Both the position numbers and the translations under genes were made by a program. Shown here in pieces: positions 1 to 9,758 of a stretch of DNA of 64,000 nucleotides. Under the pieces are notes generated by a model that worked only from the letters and a program-made list of their open reading frames with translations, ran no database searches and was not told the origin of the DNA. Origin of the DNA: Natronospirillum operosum (GTDB taxonomy: Bacteria; Pseudomonadota; Gammaproteobacteria; Pseudomonadales; Natronospirillaceae); assembly GCF_004768465.1 (NCBI RefSeq), contig NZ_SRMF01000004.1, positions 62,001-126,000 on the forward strand. Reading direction: 5' to 3'. Numbering within the stretch: the stretch's first letter is position 1; each line of letters starts with the position of its first letter.

Positions 1-1008
1 CCCGGGCACTGCCGCCGGCTCGGCCAGGCCCAGGTTGTTCTTCTCGAACACCCGATCGGCGCGGTAGCTCGAGCGCACCATGGGGCCGGACGGCACTTCC
101 ATGAAGCCCATCTTCAGACCAGCCTGACGGTAAGCCTCGAATTCTTCCGGCGTCACCCAGCGCTCCACCGGCAGGTGGTTGGCGGTGGGGCGCAGATACT
201 GACCCAGAGTCACAATATCCACCCCAATGGCGCGCAGGTCATCAAAGGTCTGCATGATCTCTTCATCGGTCTCGCCCAAGCCCAGCATCAGGCTGGTCTT
301 GGTCAGTACATCCGGCCGATACTGCTTGGCATGGGCCAGCACATTCAGTGTTTTCTCATAGCCGGCACGCGGATCGCGCACACGATGGGTCAATCGCTTT
401 ACCGTTTCCACATTCTGTGCAAATACTTCCAGGCCTGAATCGACCACGGTTTCGACATGGGCGCGCACACCATCGAAGTCGGGCGTCAGGGCTTCCACCA
501 CCACATCCGGCGTGCGCGTCTTGATGGCGCGTACACAGGCTGCGTAGTGGGCCGCACCGCCATCGTCCAGATCATCGCGGTCTACCGAGGTGAGCACGAT
601 ATAGCGCAACCCCATCAGTTCCACAGACTTGGCCGTGTTCAGCGGCTCTTCATGATCCAGCCAGCCCTTCGGATTGCCGGTATCGACCGCGCAGAAGCGA
701 CAGGCGCGCGTGCAGACCGACCCCATGACCATGATGGTGGCCGTGCCGTTGCTCCAGCATTCGCCCAGATTGGGGCAGTGCGACTCTTCGCACACCGTGC
801 TCAGTCGATGCTGTTTGACATTGCGTTTGACCGCATCAAAGCGCTCTCCGCCCGGAATACGGGCGCGCAGCCACTTGGGCTTGCGGCCGGGGGCCACACC
901 GCCGGTTTCCGGGGTGCGGGTTTTCTGGCCGTCCTTGATCGCAGCAATACCCTGTTCGGTGCGGAATTTCTCTCCGCTGCTGATGCGGCCAGATGGATGG
1001 TCGGTCAT
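1..1008 (-). CDS. lipA: Lipoyl synthase, cut by the window edge at its C-terminus
   Basis: Radical-SAM enzyme that inserts two sulfurs into protein-bound octanoyl groups to make lipoyl cofactor for 2-oxoacid dehydrogenases and the glycine cleavage system. Translating the reverse strand gives both expected cysteine triads: the auxiliary-cluster set ([12 protein letters not shown], about residue 73 on) and the radical-SAM set CTRACRFC. About 336 residues are visible, close to full family length, so only a few C-terminal residues should be missing. The ATG at 1008 is preceded by GAGGAG seven bases upstream. It is the last visible gene of a leftward housekeeping series. Confidence 0.95.
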   Translation of the reverse strand, partial: MTDHPSGRISSGEKFRTEQGIAAIKDGQKTRTPETGGVAPGRKPKWLRARIPGGERFDAVKRNVKQHRLSTVCEESHCPNLGECWSNGTATIMVMGSVCTRACRFCAVDTGNPKGWLDHEEPLNTAKSVELMGLRYIVLTSVDRDDLDDGGAAHYAACVRAIKTRTPDVVVEALTPDFDGVRAHVETVVDSGLEVFAQNVETVKRLTHRVRDPRAGYEKTLNVLAHAKQYRPDVLTKTSLMLGLGETDEEIMQTFDDLRAIGVDIVTLGQYLRPTANHLPVERWVTPEEFEAYRQAGLKMGFMEVPSGPMVRSSYRADRVFEKNNLGLAEPAAVPG

Positions 1009-1102
1009 GCGGGGCTCCTCGCCAGTAGGCTCTGGACTGCACTATACGAAATAGAGGGGCAGACAGTTTACCACAGAGCCGGGGTTGCTTTTTAGTCTTG
1101 GG

Positions 1103-3529
1103 TTAGTCTCGGGTACGCCATTGGCTGGTAATCCAGTGCACATTGCGCACCAGCTCCGGGCTGAGCAGTGACTCTGCTGCCTTCATTGCATCATGGACCC
1201 GATGATCGAACTGAATGCGGTTGTCGGCATCGGTCTGAATCACGGTGCGTTCGCGCAGGGTCTGCACAAACTGCTTGAACAGGCTCTTGTCGAAGAACTC
1301 GGGCGCATTCAGCCCGTTGAGTACCGACACCAGTTGCGCCACCTCCTGCGCCCGGGATTCCAGCTGGGCACCGCTGAGACTGGACTGGCCGCTGGCATCC
1401 AGCGTGGCCAGAGTCAGGTAGTAGCGCTCCAGAGTCGGCGTCATCAGTCGCCCCAGCTCCATGAAATGCACCAGCAGGTCTGGCTCGCTGGTGGCCTGCA
1501 GATGGCCGTCCGCTTCCACGATCAACCCGAGGTCGATCAGGGCCTCGATATAGTCATTGCCGTGCGCCACGGCCTCATCCACCGGCCAGTGCAGAAACAG
1601 CTCGTTGCGGACATAGGGGTAGATCAGGGCCAGTTGCTTGTGCATGGACTCTCGCGTCTTGCTGGTGCCATGGACCTGCAGGCTGCAGCAGATCAGGGCC
1701 GGCACCGCAAAGAGGTGCAGAATGTTGTTGCGGTAGTAGGTCATCAAGACTGCCTGATGGTCATTCAGGGCGTAGATGTCTCCCAGCGGCTGCTCGATTT
1801 TCTCCACCACCTTCATGTGGATGGCGTGATCCAGCCAGTCTGTAGGCTCACCGGGCGGGAAGGACATTTCCTGGCTGTAGGGCACGCGACGCAGAATATC
1901 GCAGTAGAGCGTCAGTTGCTGAATCAGACTCTGACGGTCCTGCGCATTGCGCGGGCTCGACAGTAGCACCATGGCCAGCAGATTGACCGGGTTCAGTGCC
2001 GCCGCCCGATTGATGCCCTGAGCTACCTGCTGGCAGAGCTGCTGCACGACCGGATTGATCCAGGCCGGCTTGTCCTCGCTGTCCAGCTCCGCCCGCCAGT
2101 TCGGGGCGGTTTCATCAACCAGGTGCTGCAGGTCGATGGGAGAGCCGAAGTTCAGGTGCACGGTGCCATAGTTCTTCAGCCGCCGCACAGTGCGCAGCAG
2201 GCCGAATACCGACTCGTTCTTCTTGGAACGACCCCGCAGTTCCTTCAGATAGCTGTTGGCCTCGAACACTTTTTCGTAGCCGATATAGACCGGCACGAAC
2301 TTCATTGGCAACTGGTTGCCATCCTCATGCCCGCGCGCAAAGCTGCGCACCGTCATGCTCAGCATGCCGGCCTTGGGGGTCAGGGTACGACCGGTGCGGG
2401 AGCGCCCGCCCTCGACAAAGTATTCCACCGGAAAGCCGCGACTGAACATCTGGTACAGATATTCATTGAAGACTGCGGTATAGAGCTTGTCGCCGCGGAA
2501 ACTGCGGCGCATGAAAAAGGCGCCGCCGCGCCGCAGTACAGGACCCACAATCGGCATGTTGAGGTTCTTGCCAGCAGCGATATGGGGCAGGCTGAGCCCC
2601 TGATGATACAGGCAGTAGGACAGCAGCAGATAGTCGATATGGGAGCGGTGGCAGGGCACATAGACGATGGCGTTGTCCTGAGCCGCCTCCTTGATCATGT
2701 CGATATTGTGTACCTTGACGCCGTTGTAGATGCGGTTCCAGAGCCAGGACAGGAAGATGTCCAGCACGCGCACGGTCGGATAGGAAATATCCGCCATGAT
2801 TTCTTCCAGATAGATCACAGCCTTCTGGCGGGACTTTTCCAGTGTGCTTTTCTGCGTCCGTGCATGCTGGGTGATGGCCTGGCGCACCGGCGGCGAGTGG
2901 ACAATCTGCGTCAGCAGGGTACGGCGGTGCGACAGATCCGGCCCCAGCACCCGGTGCCGTACTCGGTTGAAGTGCACTCTGAGCACCCTGTGAGCCTTGC
3001 GGCTGGTCCGTTCCACCGAGGCCGTATTCTGCATCAGCTCGCGCAGCGACAGCGGGGCATTGACCTCGACAAAGGTCGCCCGGCCGTTGAACAGCACGGT
3101 AAAGAACTTGCGTACCGGGCCCGGAATGGACCAGCGGTCGGAAAACAGGATGCGAAACAGCGAGCTTTCCTTGTTTGGCGAGCGGCCCCAGAACACACTG
3201 ATGGGTACCAACTGGTAGTCCAGCGTGCTGTCTGCATGTACCTGCTGACACAGCTTGACCAGAGGGGTTGGCTCCTGCCGGCGTTTCAGGCGGCGCTGGT
3301 GGCGCTGCTTCAGTTCCAGCGCGACCAGAGGGCGATGGTCCGCTTCGGCATGCAATGCGGGCAACCGATGCCGGGCCAGAAAGAGGTCGGCGGCCAGACT
3401 GTCGGATGTGCTCTCGCGCCGCAGAACATAGATAACCGGGTGTCTGGTATTCAGTTCGGGCAGGCTGGCGCCGGCCTGATTGTCGAAGCGGATCCACAGG
3501 GCAAGCAGTTTTTTGAGCAGTCTGTACAT
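1103..3529 (-). CDS. plsB: Glycerol-3-phosphate 1-O-acyltransferase
   Basis: Inner-membrane enzyme that acylates sn-glycerol-3-phosphate, the first step of phospholipid synthesis. The product is 808 residues, the usual PlsB length. It has the catalytic HX4D box (HRSHID, around residue 293) and the downstream glycerol-phosphate binding block (VEYFVEGGRSRTGR). It lies 36 bases after slyX on the same strand. No anomalies seen. Confidence 0.96.
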   Translation of the reverse strand: MYRLLKKLLALWIRFDNQAGASLPELNTRHPVIYVLRRESTSDSLAADLFLARHRLPALHAEADHRPLVALELKQRHQRRLKRRQEPTPLVKLCQQVHADSTLDYQLVPISVFWGRSPNKESSLFRILFSDRWSIPGPVRKFFTVLFNGRATFVEVNAPLSLRELMQNTASVERTSRKAHRVLRVHFNRVRHRVLGPDLSHRRTLLTQIVHSPPVRQAITQHARTQKSTLEKSRQKAVIYLEEIMADISYPTVRVLDIFLSWLWNRIYNGVKVHNIDMIKEAAQDNAIVYVPCHRSHIDYLLLSYCLYHQGLSLPHIAAGKNLNMPIVGPVLRRGGAFFMRRSFRGDKLYTAVFNEYLYQMFSRGFPVEYFVEGGRSRTGRTLTPKAGMLSMTVRSFARGHEDGNQLPMKFVPVYIGYEKVFEANSYLKELRGRSKKNESVFGLLRTVRRLKNYGTVHLNFGSPIDLQHLVDETAPNWRAELDSEDKPAWINPVVQQLCQQVAQGINRAAALNPVNLLAMVLLSSPRNAQDRQSLIQQLTLYCDILRRVPYSQEMSFPPGEPTDWLDHAIHMKVVEKIEQPLGDIYALNDHQAVLMTYYRNNILHLFAVPALICCSLQVHGTSKTRESMHKQLALIYPYVRNELFLHWPVDEAVAHGNDYIEALIDLGLIVEADGHLQATSEPDLLVHFMELGRLMTPTLERYYLTLATLDASGQSSLSGAQLESRAQEVAQLVSVLNGLNAPEFFDKSLFKQFVQTLRERTVIQTDADNRIQFDHRVHDAMKAAESLLSPELVRNVHWITSQWRTRD

Positions 3530-3565
3530 CAGTCAGTATCCGGCAGCCTTGGCAGTCAGAACGCC

Positions 3566-3793
3566 TCAGTAGTGAGGCGGCGGTGCATTGTCGATTTCAG
3601 GGGCCATTTGTGCGTTGACCTGCTGCACCTGGTCTTCCAGTTTCTGCAGGCGGCGCTGATAGTGACGCAGGGCGTCATCCTGCTGGGCCACTACCTCGTT
3701 GAGCTTTTCCAGCAGGTCATCCTGGAAAGCCAGGCGGGTTTCCAGTTCAGTCAGCCGGTGCTCTGCGGACACTCCGTCCTGATGGTTGGTCAT
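3566..3793 (-). CDS. slyX: SlyX family protein
   Basis: Small 75-residue protein that is almost entirely a heptad coiled coil (LTELETRLAFQDDLLEKLNEVV) ending in the family's characteristic proline-rich tail APPPHY. The function of SlyX is not known. The start chosen is the ATG at 3793 (MTNHQDG), which gives the normal family length; a longer upstream extension is not supported. It is transcribed toward plsB and divergent from the cold-shock membrane gene. Confidence 0.9.
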   Translation of the reverse strand: MTNHQDGVSAEHRLTELETRLAFQDDLLEKLNEVVAQQDDALRHYQRRLQKLEDQVQQVNAQMAPEIDNAPPPHY

Positions 3794-3972
3794 TGGTGCG
3801 TTTGCCCTCAAGGTGCGCTTTTTGGCATTATGCTTTGTCGCACTGTCAAGGATAACACGGCCTCCCGCAGTTTGCGTATGTCCGGGTCGTGGACAGTGTC
3901 GGTACGGTGCACAGGTTTCATGCACTTGTTTTTTCAGTCTCAGTTCAGTCTTACAGGGTATTTGAGCAGCTT

Positions 3973-4395
3973 ATGATGAATCTAGTAACGTTCCTGATCC
4001 GGGCCCTGGTGGGCCTGGTTGCGGCACTGGCGGTGCCGTTCGTGGTCGCTTTCTGGCAAGGCAGCCCGGAAGCCGGTGTAATGGCCGCAGAAGGTTTTTG
4101 GGCGACGGTCGCAAGTATCTGGGCCTTGATCATGCTGGTGCAGTTGGTGATTCACTTTCTGCCGCTGGAAGCGGTGGCGGATACCCGGGAGGAGGGTATC
4201 GTCAAGTGGTTCAACGGTGCCAAGGGTTTCGGGTTCATTACCCGGGACAATGAAGAGGATGTATTCGTGCATTTCCGCTCGATCCGCGGGCGCGGCCATC
4301 GGACGCTGCACGAAGGTCAGCGCGTGCGTTTCGGTGTGGTGGAAAGTGCCAAGGGCTTGCAGGCAGAAGACGTCAGCGTCATTCGGCACAGTTGA
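3973..4395 (+). CDS. Membrane-anchored cold-shock-domain protein
   Basis: 140-residue protein with two predicted transmembrane helices (about residues 5–25 and 38–60) followed by a complete cold-shock domain from about residue 72 to the end. The RNP1-like GAKGFGFIT and RNP2-like DVFVHF motifs of nucleic-acid-binding CspA folds are both present. The arrangement suggests an inner-membrane protein presenting an RNA/ssDNA-binding domain to the cytoplasm; that role is inference. The start ATG at 3973 has only a weak GAGCAG ribosome site; the adjacent ATG at 3976 is equally possible. It stands alone, convergent with holA. Confidence 0.85.
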   Translation: MMNLVTFLIRALVGLVAALAVPFVVAFWQGSPEAGVMAAEGFWATVASIWALIMLVQLVIHFLPLEAVADTREEGIVKWFNGAKGFGFITRDNEEDVFVHFRSIRGRGHRTLHEGQRVRFGVVESAKGLQAEDVSVIRHS

Positions 4396-4411
4396 CGTCG
4401 CGCGGGGCGGT

Positions 4412-5410
4412 TCAGCCGGCCCAGCGCCAGACAATCTGCCCCAGCAGCAGCCAGGGGCTCAGGGGCTCGCTGCCCTTGACCGCGGAATCCGTGCGTTGCA
4501 GCAGGGCCAGAATGCCCTGCCAGCGCGCCGGGCGGACCCGGTTGGCGGCCTGTTGTGCCAGGATCTGACGCTGGCGAAAGATACGCAGGGCCTGACAGGC
4601 GTTGGCCGGTGACTCGCCGGCACGCAAGCGGCCCTGCAGGGCCATAAGTGTCCTGGCTTCCCGGGTCAGCGTCCATTGAATCACCAGCGGCTCCACACCT
4701 TCGCTCTGCAGGCTGTCCAGAATGCGCTGGCTGCGCGCCAGATCCCCCGCATGCAGGGCATCGACCAGATCAAAGACACTGAAACGGGCATTGTCCACCA
4801 CAGCGTCCAGTACCTGTTCGGTAGTGATCGGTGCCTGATCAAACAGCAATGACAGCTTCTGCAGTTCCTGGCGCGCGGCCAGCAGGTTGCCATCGGTACG
4901 TTCGGCCAGCAGTTCGACCGCCTCCGGCTCCAGCTGCAGGCCCAGCAGCCGGGCGCGCTGGGTCAGCCAGCCCGGCAGTTGCTGGCGACCGACCGGCCAG
5001 GCCGTGATCACGCCGGCCGGCTGACTCAGGGTGCGGAACCATTTGGCCTTGCGGCTGCTGTTGTCCAGTACGGCGCCGCTGATCAGCAGCAGGTTGTCGG
5101 GATGCGGAGAAGCCGCATATTCGGCCAGCGCGACCTGCCCGGCCTTGTCGGGCTTGCGCTCCAGTTGTACCTCGATGATCTGGCGATCACTGAACAGCGA
5201 CATGGCCTGATTGGCCGCAACCAGTTCCGACCAGTCGAACTGGGCATCGGCGTGCAGGATGCGGCGCTCGGTGAAGCCCAGTTCACGCGCCCGTGCGCGG
5301 ATCTGATCCAGCGCTTCCTCGATCAGCAGGGGTTCCTGACCGGTGACCACATAGATGGGCTTCCAGTCCTGCTGCAGATGACCACTGAGCTGTTCCGGGC
5401 GAATGTCCAT
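4412..5410 (-). CDS. holA: DNA polymerase III delta subunit
   Basis: Clamp-loader subunit (delta) that opens the beta sliding clamp during replication. 332 residues, typical of the family, starting MDIRPEQLSGHLQ, with the AAA+-like N-domain signature VVTGQEPLLIEEALD. It follows leuS with a 22-base gap. In many gammaproteobacteria lptE sits between leuS and holA; there is no room for it here. Confidence 0.95.
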   Translation of the reverse strand: MDIRPEQLSGHLQQDWKPIYVVTGQEPLLIEEALDQIRARARELGFTERRILHADAQFDWSELVAANQAMSLFSDRQIIEVQLERKPDKAGQVALAEYAASPHPDNLLLISGAVLDNSSRKAKWFRTLSQPAGVITAWPVGRQQLPGWLTQRARLLGLQLEPEAVELLAERTDGNLLAARQELQKLSLLFDQAPITTEQVLDAVVDNARFSVFDLVDALHAGDLARSQRILDSLQSEGVEPLVIQWTLTREARTLMALQGRLRAGESPANACQALRIFRQRQILAQQAANRVRPARWQGILALLQRTDSAVKGSEPLSPWLLLGQIVWRWAG

Positions 5411-5432
5411 GGTCTGGGTCCCTGGCGCCGCT

Positions 5433-8021
5433 TCAGCCGGCCACGACGATGTTGACCAACTTGCCGGGCACCACGATCACGCGCTTGATGTCCTTGCCGT
5501 CGGTGAACTTGCGTACATTGTCGGCGTCCTGAGCTGTAGCCTCAATGGTCGCCTTGTCAGCATCGGCGGGCATGTCGATACGCGCCCGCACCTTGCCGTT
5601 GACCTGCACCACATAGGTGATCTGGTCACGCACCAGGGCGCTTTCGTCGACCTGGGGCCAGGTGTGCTCGACCACCAGATCATCATGGCCCAGTGCCTGC
5701 CAGAGCGCATGGGTAATGTGCGGTGCCACCGGTTGCAGCATCAGCACCATGGCTTCCAGCGTTTCGCGCACCACCGGCCGATCTTTGGGCCGGTCAGCGG
5801 GGAAACGATTCAGCGTGTTGAGCAACTCCATGATGGCTGCAATGGCGGTGTTGAAGGTGAAGCGACGGTCGAAGTCGTCCGTTACCTTCTGAATGGTTTC
5901 ATGCGTCTTGCGGCGCAGCGCCTTGGCCTCATCCGACAGTTGCGCTGGAATCGGATCACCCTTGCCTTCGGTTTGCACGGCATGCACGGCACGCCAGAGG
6001 CGCTGCAGGAACTTGTGTGCCCCCTGAACGCCCGAGTCGACCCACTCCAGCGTCTGTTCCGGCGGTGCGGCGAACATGGAGAACAGGCGCACCGTATCGG
6101 CACCATAGGTGGCGATGGCGTCCTGCGGGTCCACGCCATTGTTTTTCGACTTGGACATCTTGGTCATGCCGGCATAGACCAGGGTGTCGCCGGTGCTTTT
6201 CTGCTGCACCTGGACAATCTGCCCCTTGTCGTCGCGCTCGATGATGACATCCTTGGGTGAAATCCACTGGCGGGCACCATCGACAATCTTGTAGTAGCTC
6301 TCGGCCAGCACCATGCCCTGACAGAGCAGGCTCTCGAAGGGCTCGTCGCACTGCACCATGCCCTCGTCGCGCATCAGCTTGTGGAAGAAGCGCGAGTACA
6401 GCAGGTGCAGGATGGCATGTTCGATACCGCCCACATACTGGTCGACCGGCAGCCAGTAGTTGGCTTCCTCGGGGTCCACCATGCCTTCGGTGTAGTGCGG
6501 GCTGGTGTAGCGGGCGTAGTACCAGCTTGATTCCATGAAGGTATCGAAGGTATCGGTCTCGCGCTCGACCGGCTGGCCGTCCAGCTCGTCCTGACGCCAT
6601 TCGGGATCTGCCTTGAGCGGTGACTGCACGCCGTCCATGACCACGTCTTCCGGCAGCAGAACGGGCAGCTTGTGGGCCGGTACCGGAATCTCGCCGCCAT
6701 CGGGCAGGTTGAACATCGGAATCGGCGCGCCCCAGTAACGCTGCCGCGAGACGCCCCAGTCGCGCAGACGATAGTTGACCGTGTGTTTGCCCTTGCCGGC
6801 CTTTTCCAGGTATTCGGCAATGGCATCGAAAGCGGCTTCGGAGGTCATGCCGTTGTAGTCGCCGGAATTCATGACGATGCCCTTGGCACTGTAGGCACTT
6901 CGAGCCAGATCGACAGTGTCGTCGCTGCCCGCAGCAGGTCCGATTACCTGCCGGATGGGCAGGTCATACTTGGTGGCAAATTCCCAGTCCCGCTCGTCGT
7001 GGCCCGGTACGGCCATGATGGCGCCGCTGCCGTAATCCATCAGCACGAAGTTGGCGATCCAGACCGGTATCCGGTCGCCGGTCAGAGGGTGAATGGCGTA
7101 CCGGTTCAGTGGCATGCCTTTCTTTTCCATGGTCGCCATGTCGGCTTCCGAGGTGGTGGAGTGCTGGCATTCGTCGATAAACGCCTGCAGTTCCGGGTTG
7201 TCGGCGGCGGCCTCGGCGGCCAGTGGATGGCCTGCGGCCACGGCCATGTAGGTGACCCCGAACAGCGTGTCCGGCCGGGTCGTGTACACCGACAGGCTTT
7301 GTTCACTGCCTTCCAGCTCGAATTCGAGATCGACCCCCTCGGAGCGTCCGATCCAGTTGCGCTGCATGGTCTTGACCTGTTCCGGCCAGTTGGGCAGCTT
7401 GTCCAGATCGTTCAGCAGTTCTTCGGCGTACTCGGTGATCTTGATGAACCACTGCGGAATCGCCTTGCGCTCGACCGGCGCCCCGGAGCGCCAGCCGCGC
7501 CCGTCGATCACCTGTTCGTTGGCCAGTACCGTCTGGTCCACCGGGTCCCAGTTCACGGTGGCCATCTTCTTGTAGACCAGCCCCTTCTCGTACAGACGGG
7601 TGAAAAACCATTGCTCCCAGCGATAGTAGTCGGGGCTGCAGGTGGTGATTTCCCGCGACCAGTCGAAACCGAAACCCAGCAACTTGAGCTGCTCGCGCAT
7701 GTAGTCGGTATTGGCATAGGTCCACTTGGCCGGTGCTGTCCTGTTCTGAATGGCGGCGTTTTCGGCCGGCAGACCGAACGCATCCCAGCCCATGGGGTGC
7801 AGCACATTCTTGCCCAGCATCTTCTGGTAGCGTGCCATGACATCGGAGATGGTGTAGTTGCGTACATGCCCCATATGCAGGTGACCGCTGGGATAGGGGA
7901 ACATGGACATGCAATAGTACTTTTCGCGGCTGCTGTCCTTGACGGCACGGAACACCTGGTTCTCTGCCCACAGCTTCTGGACTCCGGGTTCAATGTCACG
8001 GGGAGAATAGTTGGCTTCCAT
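5433..8021 (-). CDS. leuS: Leucyl-tRNA synthetase
   Basis: Class I aminoacyl-tRNA synthetase charging tRNA-Leu. 862 residues, normal bacterial length. The HIGH-type motif is seen as [12 protein letters not shown] near residue 50 and the KMSKS motif as [10 protein letters not shown] near residue 620. The CP1 editing domain lies between them, followed by an intact anticodon-binding and C-terminal domain. Its start MEANYSPRD is the family standard. Likely co-transcribed with holA. Confidence 0.98.
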   Translation of the reverse strand: MEANYSPRDIEPGVQKLWAENQVFRAVKDSSREKYYCMSMFPYPSGHLHMGHVRNYTISDVMARYQKMLGKNVLHPMGWDAFGLPAENAAIQNRTAPAKWTYANTDYMREQLKLLGFGFDWSREITTCSPDYYRWEQWFFTRLYEKGLVYKKMATVNWDPVDQTVLANEQVIDGRGWRSGAPVERKAIPQWFIKITEYAEELLNDLDKLPNWPEQVKTMQRNWIGRSEGVDLEFELEGSEQSLSVYTTRPDTLFGVTYMAVAAGHPLAAEAAADNPELQAFIDECQHSTTSEADMATMEKKGMPLNRYAIHPLTGDRIPVWIANFVLMDYGSGAIMAVPGHDERDWEFATKYDLPIRQVIGPAAGSDDTVDLARSAYSAKGIVMNSGDYNGMTSEAAFDAIAEYLEKAGKGKHTVNYRLRDWGVSRQRYWGAPIPMFNLPDGGEIPVPAHKLPVLLPEDVVMDGVQSPLKADPEWRQDELDGQPVERETDTFDTFMESSWYYARYTSPHYTEGMVDPEEANYWLPVDQYVGGIEHAILHLLYSRFFHKLMRDEGMVQCDEPFESLLCQGMVLAESYYKIVDGARQWISPKDVIIERDDKGQIVQVQQKSTGDTLVYAGMTKMSKSKNNGVDPQDAIATYGADTVRLFSMFAAPPEQTLEWVDSGVQGAHKFLQRLWRAVHAVQTEGKGDPIPAQLSDEAKALRRKTHETIQKVTDDFDRRFTFNTAIAAIMELLNTLNRFPADRPKDRPVVRETLEAMVLMLQPVAPHITHALWQALGHDDLVVEHTWPQVDESALVRDQITYVVQVNGKVRARIDMPADADKATIEATAQDADNVRKFTDGKDIKRVIVVPGKLVNIVVAG

Positions 8022-8120
8022 AGGGTTCAGTTCACTTCTCTCGGTTCGGGTCCGCGCGGCTTGCCGCCGCCGGGTGCGGAAGGTTGTTGTCTGGTGCGCA
8101 AGGATACCCGAGACGCGGGT

Positions 8121-9647
8121 TTATTTCGACCAGTAGCCGCGAGCCAGGGCGACCAGAACCGTCAGCATGGCGAGCAGCCAGACCAGGCTGTTGCCCCAGC
8201 GCTGATAGGGGGTCTGACCGGTGCGCAGAAACAGCTGACCGCTGACGGTGGCGACTTCGAACTGGGGTGTTCGAACCAGCAGTTGGCCATGATGGTTGAT
8301 CAGAGCCGAGATGCCGTTCTGGGTGGCGCGTACCATGTCGCGCTGGTTTTCTATCGCCCGGGCGCGGGTGATCTGCAGATGCTGTGCCGGCGCCAGGCTG
8401 CGGCCGAACCAGGCATCATTGCTGATCACCACCAGCAGGTGGCTGTCGGCGGCCTGCTGGCGTGACAGGCCGGGGTAGGCCGCTTCATAGCAGATCAGAG
8501 CGCCGATCTGCCAGCTGTCCTCGCCCAGTTCCAGCTGCAGCGGTGACTGTCCTGCCGGACCTGGTGAAAAGCCGGACATGGGCAGGTCGAAGAAGGCGAT
8601 CAGACCCTGCAGCAGCCCCTGCAGCGGCAGGTACTCGCCAAAGGGCACCAGGTTCTGTTTGGCATAGTCGCCCCGGGCAGCACCGAAGCCACGCATGGCA
8701 TTGTAGTAGTCGCTGCCTTCGCCCCACAGGGGCAGCCCGGCAATCAGTCCCTTACCATTGGCCCGCAGCTCGGTATCCAGGTCATGCAGATGATTCGGAA
8801 TATCTTCCGGGAAGGCGGTGATGGCGGTTTCCGGCCACACCAGCAGCTCAGCCTCCGGGTGCTGGCTGTTCAGGCGCTGATACAGGCGCAGATTGGGCAC
8901 AATCTGCCGCTGCTGCCATTTGATGGACTGATCAACATTGCCCTGCATGGCAGCCACCATCAGGGGGGTCTCCCGGGCCGATTCGGTATAGTCGCGGTCG
9001 AGCAGGGCGGCGCCACCGCCCCAGGTCAGCAGCAACAGCAGTACCGGGGTGATTGCACTCATGCGCACGGACGGACGCCACTGCCAGAGCGCAGCGGCAC
9101 AGGTGAGCAGCAGAAAACCGAGCAGAAAGACACCCCCGACCGGCAGCCAGCCGCGCAGCACGGTGTCAGTGCCAATGGTACCCCAGAGCAACCAGGGCAT
9201 GCCGGTAAACAGGGTGCTGCGCAGGCCCTCGAAGGCCAGCCAGAGGACCGGGTACAGCAGCCAGTGCACGCGCAGCCAGCGCCGCAGGAGCGCCGGCAGC
9301 CCGGCCTGCAGCGCAAACAGGAAGGCCATGGCCAGACAGAAACTGACCGTCAGCACCAGCGAGATCCAGACCGGGGTCTCGACCGTGCGCATGGAAAAGT
9401 AGACCCAGGAAATACCGGTACCGAAGAAGCCGGCCCCGAACCACCAGCCGTGCCAGAAAGCCCGGCGCGGTGCCTGGTCCGCTGTCAGCCACCAGAACAG
9501 CACCGGCAGGGCCAGGGCCAGGGGCCAGACATTGAAGGGCGCAAATATCAGCGGCACCAGAGCACCGCCAAACAGCAGTGCTGCTCTTGCCGCGATGGGC
9601 TGTTGCTTCAAAACGGAGTTTATCTGAGCTGCCAGAGCCATTACCAT
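8121..9647 (-). CDS. lnt: Apolipoprotein N-acyltransferase
   Basis: Inner-membrane enzyme that adds the third acyl chain to lipoproteins. About 508 residues, with an N-terminal run of hydrophobic helices and a periplasmic nitrilase-fold domain. Its Glu-Lys-Cys catalytic elements are recognisable in LLVWPETAITAF, the KQNLVPFGEYLP stretch and the IGALICYEAAYP stretch. Start taken at the ATG at 9647, with AGGA five bases upstream; another in-frame ATG lies two codons later. It precedes leuS on the same strand with a 99-base gap. Confidence 0.94.
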   Translation of the reverse strand: MVMALAAQINSVLKQQPIAARAALLFGGALVPLIFAPFNVWPLALALPVLFWWLTADQAPRRAFWHGWWFGAGFFGTGISWVYFSMRTVETPVWISLVLTVSFCLAMAFLFALQAGLPALLRRWLRVHWLLYPVLWLAFEGLRSTLFTGMPWLLWGTIGTDTVLRGWLPVGGVFLLGFLLLTCAAALWQWRPSVRMSAITPVLLLLLTWGGGAALLDRDYTESARETPLMVAAMQGNVDQSIKWQQRQIVPNLRLYQRLNSQHPEAELLVWPETAITAFPEDIPNHLHDLDTELRANGKGLIAGLPLWGEGSDYYNAMRGFGAARGDYAKQNLVPFGEYLPLQGLLQGLIAFFDLPMSGFSPGPAGQSPLQLELGEDSWQIGALICYEAAYPGLSRQQAADSHLLVVISNDAWFGRSLAPAQHLQITRARAIENQRDMVRATQNGISALINHHGQLLVRTPQFEVATVSGQLFLRTGQTPYQRWGNSLVWLLAMLTVLVALARGYWSK

Positions 9648-9758
9648 GCCGTTCCTGCCGGGCCGCAAATGGCGCACATCATCGCCTGCTCCCGGTAACA
9701 AAGCAACCTGATGCCAGCGGGCTATCCGCAGGCACTCGCTAAAGGACGTGTAAACGCC

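Noticed and set aside
2123-3976. 617-codon open frame on the plus strand across plsB and slyX
   Set aside because: It is antisense to well-supported plsB and has no family resemblance; long antisense frames are common in high-GC DNA.
6672-8465. 597-codon open frame antisense to leuS
   Set aside because: leuS shows all synthetase motifs on the other strand; the antisense translation has none.
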